Part shown: positions 60,571 through 64,000 of the stretch, piece after piece
Position numbering within the stretch: the stretch's first letter is position 1
How the letters are laid out: every line of letters starts with the position of its first letter
Assembly (NCBI RefSeq): GCF_027019125.1
Contig: NZ_JALUXE010000014.1
Location: 62,001-126,000, forward strand
DNA length: 64,000 nt
Reading direction: 5' to 3'
DNA from: Roseovarius sp.
Lineage (GTDB): Bacteria > Pseudomonadota > Alphaproteobacteria > Rhodobacterales > Rhodobacteraceae
Program-made: the position numbers and the translations under genes
The notes under the pieces: model-generated
What the model saw: the letters and a program-made list of their open reading frames with translations, nothing else
What the model was told of the DNA's origin: nothing
The model's database searches: none

Positions 60571-61382
60571 CCAGCCCGACCATTCTCGACAAGATCAAAG
60601 CCTACAAGCTCGAGGAAATCGCCGCCGCCAAGACGGCACATCCCATGGCCGAGATGGAATCGCTGGCGCATGAGGCAGCCCCCGTGCGCCCCTTCGCCGA
60701 CGCGCTGCTCAAGGCTGCCAAGACCGGCTATGGCCTCATTGCCGAGATCAAGAAGGCCAGCCCGTCCAAGGGCCTGATCCGTGCCGATTTCGATCCCGCC
60801 GCCCTCGCGCAGGCCTACGAGGCAGGCGGCGCGACTTGCCTCTCGGTGCTGACCGACACGCCCAGCTTTCAGGGCGCACCCGAATTTCTTGGGCTCGCGC
60901 GCGACGCCTGCAACCTGCCGGTGCTGCGCAAGGATTTCATGTATGACCCCTATCAGGTGGCCGAGGCGCGCGCCTGGGGCGCCGATTGCATCCTGATCAT
61001 CATGGCCAGCGTTTCCGACGCACAGGCGACCGAACTGGAAGAGGCCGCGACCCACTGGGGCATGGATGCGCTGATCGAGGTGCACAACCGCGACGAACTC
61101 GACCGTGCGAGCCGTCTCAAGTCGCGGATGATCGGCATCAACAACCGTGATCTCAACACCTTTGAAACCTCGCTCGACACGACGCGGAAACTGTCCAAAT
61201 TCGTCCCCCCCGAGCGCATGATCGTCTGCGAAAGCGGTCTTGCCACGCCCGAGGATCTGGCCGACATGGCCCGCTACGGCGCGCGCACCTTCCTGATCGG
61301 CGAAACCCTGATGCGCGCCGAGGATGTCACGCAGGCCACCCGCAGTCTGCTCGCCAATCCGCTCACACCGGGCGGATTCTGA
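60567..61382 (+). CDS. trpC: Indole-3-glycerol-phosphate synthase
   Basis: The 271-residue TIM barrel has [54 protein letters not shown] and [11 protein letters not shown]. It closes the indole ring. It shares ATGA with trpD and TGATG with moaC. TrpA, TrpB and TrpF are not in the window. Confidence 0.97.
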   Translation: MTSPTILDKIKAYKLEEIAAAKTAHPMAEMESLAHEAAPVRPFADALLKAAKTGYGLIAEIKKASPSKGLIRADFDPAALAQAYEAGGATCLSVLTDTPSFQGAPEFLGLARDACNLPVLRKDFMYDPYQVAEARAWGADCILIIMASVSDAQATELEEAATHWGMDALIEVHNRDELDRASRLKSRMIGINNRDLNTFETSLDTTRKLSKFVPPERMIVCESGLATPEDLADMARYGARTFLIGETLMRAEDVTQATRSLLANPLTPGGF

Positions 61383-61858
61383 TGTCCGGGCTCAGCCATT
61401 TCGATGGCCAGGGGCATGCCCATATGGTCGATGTCTCGGACAAGGACGTGACCGCGCGCGTGGCCATCGCCGAAGGCCACATCAAGATGGCCCGCGAAAC
61501 CTTTGAAATCATTTCCGAAGGTCGCGCGAAGAAGGGCGATGTTCTGGCCGTCGCGCGCCTGGCCGGGATCATGGCGGCCAAGCGCACCCCGGACCTGATC
61601 CCGCTCTGCCATCCGCTCGCGATCACCAAGGTCACGGTGGACCTGACCCTTGATCCCGACCTGCCCGGCGTCCGCATTGCCGCGACGGTCAAGACCACCG
61701 GCCAGACCGGGGTCGAGATGGAGGCGCTGACTGCCGCCTCTGTCACTGCCCTCACGGTCTATGACATGACCAAGGCCGTCGATAAGGCGATGGAAATCGG
61801 CGGCCTCCGGGTCATTCTGAAAGATGGTGGAAAATCAGGGCGGTATGAGGCGACATGA
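61382..61858 (+). CDS. moaC: Cyclic pyranopterin monophosphate synthase
   Basis: The 158-residue protein has [44 protein letters not shown] and [21 protein letters not shown]. It acts in molybdenum cofactor synthesis. It starts in the trpC stop (TGATG) and its stop overlaps moeA (ATGA), so it is translated within the trp chain. Confidence 0.97.
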   Translation: MSGLSHFDGQGHAHMVDVSDKDVTARVAIAEGHIKMARETFEIISEGRAKKGDVLAVARLAGIMAAKRTPDLIPLCHPLAITKVTVDLTLDPDLPGVRIAATVKTTGQTGVEMEALTAASVTALTVYDMTKAVDKAMEIGGLRVILKDGGKSGRYEAT

Positions 61859-63027
61859 TCACCGTTGACGCGGCCCTCGCGCATCTTTTCACCCTCGTGC
61901 AGCCGCTCGACATCGAAGAGGTGCCGCTGGCGCAGGCCGCAGGGCGCATCCTTGCCCGTGACGTGGCCGCCCGGCGCGATCAGCCACCATTCGCCGCCTC
62001 TGCCATGGACGGCTATGCGATCTGCGGCGCTGATGCGGCACCCGGCACCACCCTCACGGTGATCGGCGAGGCCGCCGCTGGCCACGCCTACGCCGGGTCC
62101 GTGTCGTCCGGCGAAGCGGTGCGCATCTTCACCGGCGCGCCCATTCCGCACGGGGCCTCCCGCGTGATCATACAAGAGGATGTGACCCGCGACGCCGACC
62201 GCATCACCCTAGGCCAAAATCTCGACCGCAAGGATCATATCCGCCCCTTGGGCTGTGACTTTCGCGAAGGCCAGACCATCACCGCCCCGCGCCGCCTGCG
62301 CCCCGCCGATATTGCCCTTCTCGCCTCGATGAACGTGGCCTTCGTGCCGGTGCGCCGCAAGCCGCAGGTGGCGCTTATGTCCACCGGCGACGAATTGGTC
62401 ATGCCCGGAGAAAGCCCCGGCCCCGATCAGATCATCGCGTCCAACACCTTTGGCCTCAAGGCGCTGTTCGACGCCATGGGGGCCGAGGCGCGCATTCTGC
62501 CCATAGCGCGCGATACCGTGGCCTCGCTCACCGCCGGTTTTGCCCTGACGCGCGGGGCCGATCTGATCGTTACCATCGGCGGGGCCTCAGTGGGCGATCA
62601 TGATCTCGTGGGTCGTGTGGCGGGTGATCTCGGCATGGAACGCGCCTTCTACAAGGTCGCCATGCGCCCCGGAAAACCGCTGATGGCCGGGCGCATGAAC
62701 GGCGCGGCCATGGTCGGCCTGCCGGGCAACCCGGTCTCGGCCATGGTCTGTGGCCATGTGTTCATCGCGCCGATGATCAACGCCATGCTCGGTCTGAGCA
62801 CAGCGCCTGCGCCGCGCCTGCGCGCGCCGTTGGCCGTTCCCCTGCCGCCCAACGGCCCACGCGAACATTACATGCGCGCGGCCCTCACGCCGCAAGGGAT
62901 CCACCCCGAGGATAAACAGGATAGCTCGCTTCTGAGCATCCTCGCCAATGCCGAGGCGCTGATGGTGCGTCCGGTCAATGACCCGGCGCGCGAGGTGGGC
63001 GAGATGATGGACTATCTCCCGCTTTAG
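61855..63027 (+). CDS. moeA: Molybdopterin molybdenumtransferase
   Basis: The 390-residue protein has the MoeA_N part ([24 protein letters not shown]), the cofactor domain ([23 protein letters not shown], then [12 protein letters not shown]) and MoeA_C ([25 protein letters not shown]). It inserts molybdenum. It is last in the trpGDC-moaC-moeA chain. Confidence 0.96.
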   Translation: MITVDAALAHLFTLVQPLDIEEVPLAQAAGRILARDVAARRDQPPFAASAMDGYAICGADAAPGTTLTVIGEAAAGHAYAGSVSSGEAVRIFTGAPIPHGASRVIIQEDVTRDADRITLGQNLDRKDHIRPLGCDFREGQTITAPRRLRPADIALLASMNVAFVPVRRKPQVALMSTGDELVMPGESPGPDQIIASNTFGLKALFDAMGAEARILPIARDTVASLTAGFALTRGADLIVTIGGASVGDHDLVGRVAGDLGMERAFYKVAMRPGKPLMAGRMNGAAMVGLPGNPVSAMVCGHVFIAPMINAMLGLSTAPAPRLRAPLAVPLPPNGPREHYMRAALTPQGIHPEDKQDSSLLSILANAEALMVRPVNDPAREVGEMMDYLPL

Positions 63028-63035
63028 TACGTTTT

Positions 63036-63140
63036 GCGCGTCATCGAAACCACACCCGTCCCGGGCTTGACCCGGGACCGCACCGAAGCAGCGTCGAGGC
63101 CCCGACCCGGGGTCCGGGGCGACATGAACCCGATCAGAAG
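63036..63140. repeat. Dispersed palindromic repeat of about 100 bases, copy 3 (inverted)
   Basis: Read on the minus strand it gives CTGATCGGGTTCATGTCGCC, the CCCCGG/CCGGGG blocks, GTCCCGGGTCAAGCCCGGGA and GTGTGGTTTCGATGACGCG, in the order of copies 1 and 2. It lies between the convergent moeA and fthC and may serve as bidirectional terminator. Confidence 0.75.
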
Positions 63141-63151
63141 CAACGGATAGT

Positions 63152-63721
63152 TTAACTGCGCCCGCCGAAACTGATCACCTCAAGCTCCGTCACCACCATG
63201 TCGAGCGGCTGATCGGTCGGCTCAAGCGGCAATTCCGCCGCCTCCTGCGCGCCGTAGGCAAAGCCAATCGCCAATGTTCCACGGCGCGCGCGCAACATTT
63301 CCAGCGTGCGGTCATAGAACCCGCCGCCATAGCCCAGCCTCCCGCCGCGCCGATCAAAGGCCACCAGCGGCACAATCAGAATCTCCGGCTCGAAAAAATC
63401 GTCAGCCTCCGGCACCATCGCGCCAAACGGCCCTGTCCGCAGCGCGCATCCCGGCCCCCAGCGCGAGAAATCAAGCGGCTGGCCCTCACCCCGGATCACC
63501 GGCACGCCCACCGGCCCATGCGCAGCCGCCTCTTCCATCGCGGGCAGCAGATCAATCTCGGACCGGATCGGCATGTAACCCGCCAGCGGCACCCCGCGAT
63601 AGCCCGCCAGCACCCCCGACAAGAGCGCCGCCGCCCCCGGCCCGCGACCGCGATGCGCCTCGGCCCGCCGCGCAAAGGCTGCCTTGCGCGCCGCTGCCTT
63701 CACCTCACTCAGATCGCTCAT
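63152..63721 (-). CDS. fthC: 5-formyltetrahydrofolate cyclo-ligase
   Basis: The 189-residue enzyme has YMPIRSEIDLLPAMEEA, LIVPLVAFDRRGGRLGYGGGFYDRTL with the nucleotide-binding GYGGGFYD, and IGFAYGAQE. It recycles folinic acid in one-carbon metabolism. The start overlaps the mgtE stop (ATGA). Confidence 0.94.
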   Translation of the reverse strand: MSDLSEVKAAARKAAFARRAEAHRGRGPGAAALLSGVLAGYRGVPLAGYMPIRSEIDLLPAMEEAAAHGPVGVPVIRGEGQPLDFSRWGPGCALRTGPFGAMVPEADDFFEPEILIVPLVAFDRRGGRLGYGGGFYDRTLEMLRARRGTLAIGFAYGAQEAAELPLEPTDQPLDMVVTELEVISFGGRS

Positions 63722-64000
63722 ATCAAAAACACCGTCGCCAGCCCCAGAAACGCGAAAAAGCCCACCACATCCGTCACGGTGGTGACAAAGGTGCCCGATC
63801 CCAGCGCCGGATCGACACCCATCCGGTCCATGATCACAGGAACAGCGGCGCCCGCCAATCCGGCAACGACCAGATTGATCACCATCGCGGCACCGATCAC
63901 ATAGCCAAGTTCGGGTCCCCCGAACCAGACCACCCCGACCACGCCCATCACCAGCGCGAATATCAACCCGTTGATCAGCCCCACCAGCGTTTCGCGCCTG
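63718..64000 (-). CDS. mgtE: Magnesium transporter MgtE, C-terminal part (5' end outside window)
   Basis: About 94 residues of the membrane domain are visible: RRETLVGLINGLIFALVMG, AAMVINLVVAGLAGAAVPVIMD, then DPALGSGTFVTTVTDVVGFFAF, which is diagnostic of MgtE. The coding start lies beyond 64000. It overlaps fthC by ATGA. Confidence 0.93.
   Translation of the reverse strand, partial: RRETLVGLINGLIFALVMGVVGVVWFGGPELGYVIGAAMVINLVVAGLAGAAVPVIMDRMGVDPALGSGTFVTTVTDVVGFFAFLGLATVFLI

Noticed and set aside
1..64000. CRISPR arrays, prophage, insertion sequences, integrases or attachment sites
   Set aside because: No regularly spaced repeats, transposase or integrase genes, or terminal inverted repeats were seen. 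The tRNA-Pro gene shows no duplicated 3' end nearby.

Overview
The window is a high-GC chromosomal segment from an alphaproteobacterium of the Rhodobacteraceae, most likely a bacteriochlorophyll-containing aerobic anoxygenic phototroph of the Roseobacter group. The pointers are carotenoid and bacteriochlorophyll genes in Rhodobacter-like order with two PpsR boxes, an AdoCbl-dependent ribonucleotide reductase under NrdR-type boxes, an H-NOX/diguanylate cyclase pair, a DUF1127 gene, and lineage-typical intergenic repeats. I see no prophage, insertion sequence, CRISPR array or large genomic island. It reads as a core chromosome with a few odd genes.

Layout. 1-6.6 kb: a truncated Tat-exported PhoX-type phosphatase; ilvB-ilvN preceded by what looks like a complete transcription attenuator (leader peptide rich in Leu/Val/Ile codons, antiterminator, terminator); a Rieske oxygenase with a small partner; a DUF2189 membrane protein. 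6.6-14.1 kb: a photosynthesis block, tspO-crtB-crtI on the minus strand divergent from crtA-bchI-bchD-bchO on the plus strand. 14.2-18.3 kb: a GGDEF/H-NOX pair, then a TPP-riboswitch operon (ABC ATPase, TenA, permease) without a binding protein. 18.3-31.8 kb: mixed metabolism (VOC protein, NYN/LOTUS-like protein, MttB-family methyltransferase, EamA transporter, HAD phosphatase, PleD-like cyclase, AraC regulator with a Tat-exported cysteine hydrolase, mtnP and apt purine salvage) and two tandem LysM/solute-binding fusions. 31.9-41 kb: ruvCAB, a DUF1127 protein, prmA, an MFS carrier, priA, transaldolase and a PCuAC copper chaperone.

41.2-51.8 kb: nrdJ with a low-GC ImmA/IrrE peptidase directly behind it, tRNA-Pro(TGG), DUF192, a double cold-shock-domain protein, pdxH, fabI, two LysE exporters, gpt and an aminotransferase. 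51.8-64 kb: ppiD-trpE, a rhodanese under an SqrR/BigR-like palindrome, rluE, a HisA paralogue, a YibQ-type protein, the tightly overlapping chain trpG-trpD-trpC-moaC-moeA, fthC and the end of mgtE.

Three kinds of dispersed sequence link the region: a roughly 100-base palindromic repeat (three copies), a short GAGTATTT-type element (four copies, one supplying the C-terminal tail of a gene), and many ATGA or TGATG start/stop overlaps that mark translationally coupled operons. No wholly new system is proven. The best leads are the ilv attenuator, the tandem LysM/solute-binding fusions, the H-NOX without its heme-propionate motif, the apparent ATT start of crtA, and the sulfide-type operator on the rhodanese gene. 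All function calls come from reading the sequence and memory of protein families; nothing was searched or computed.
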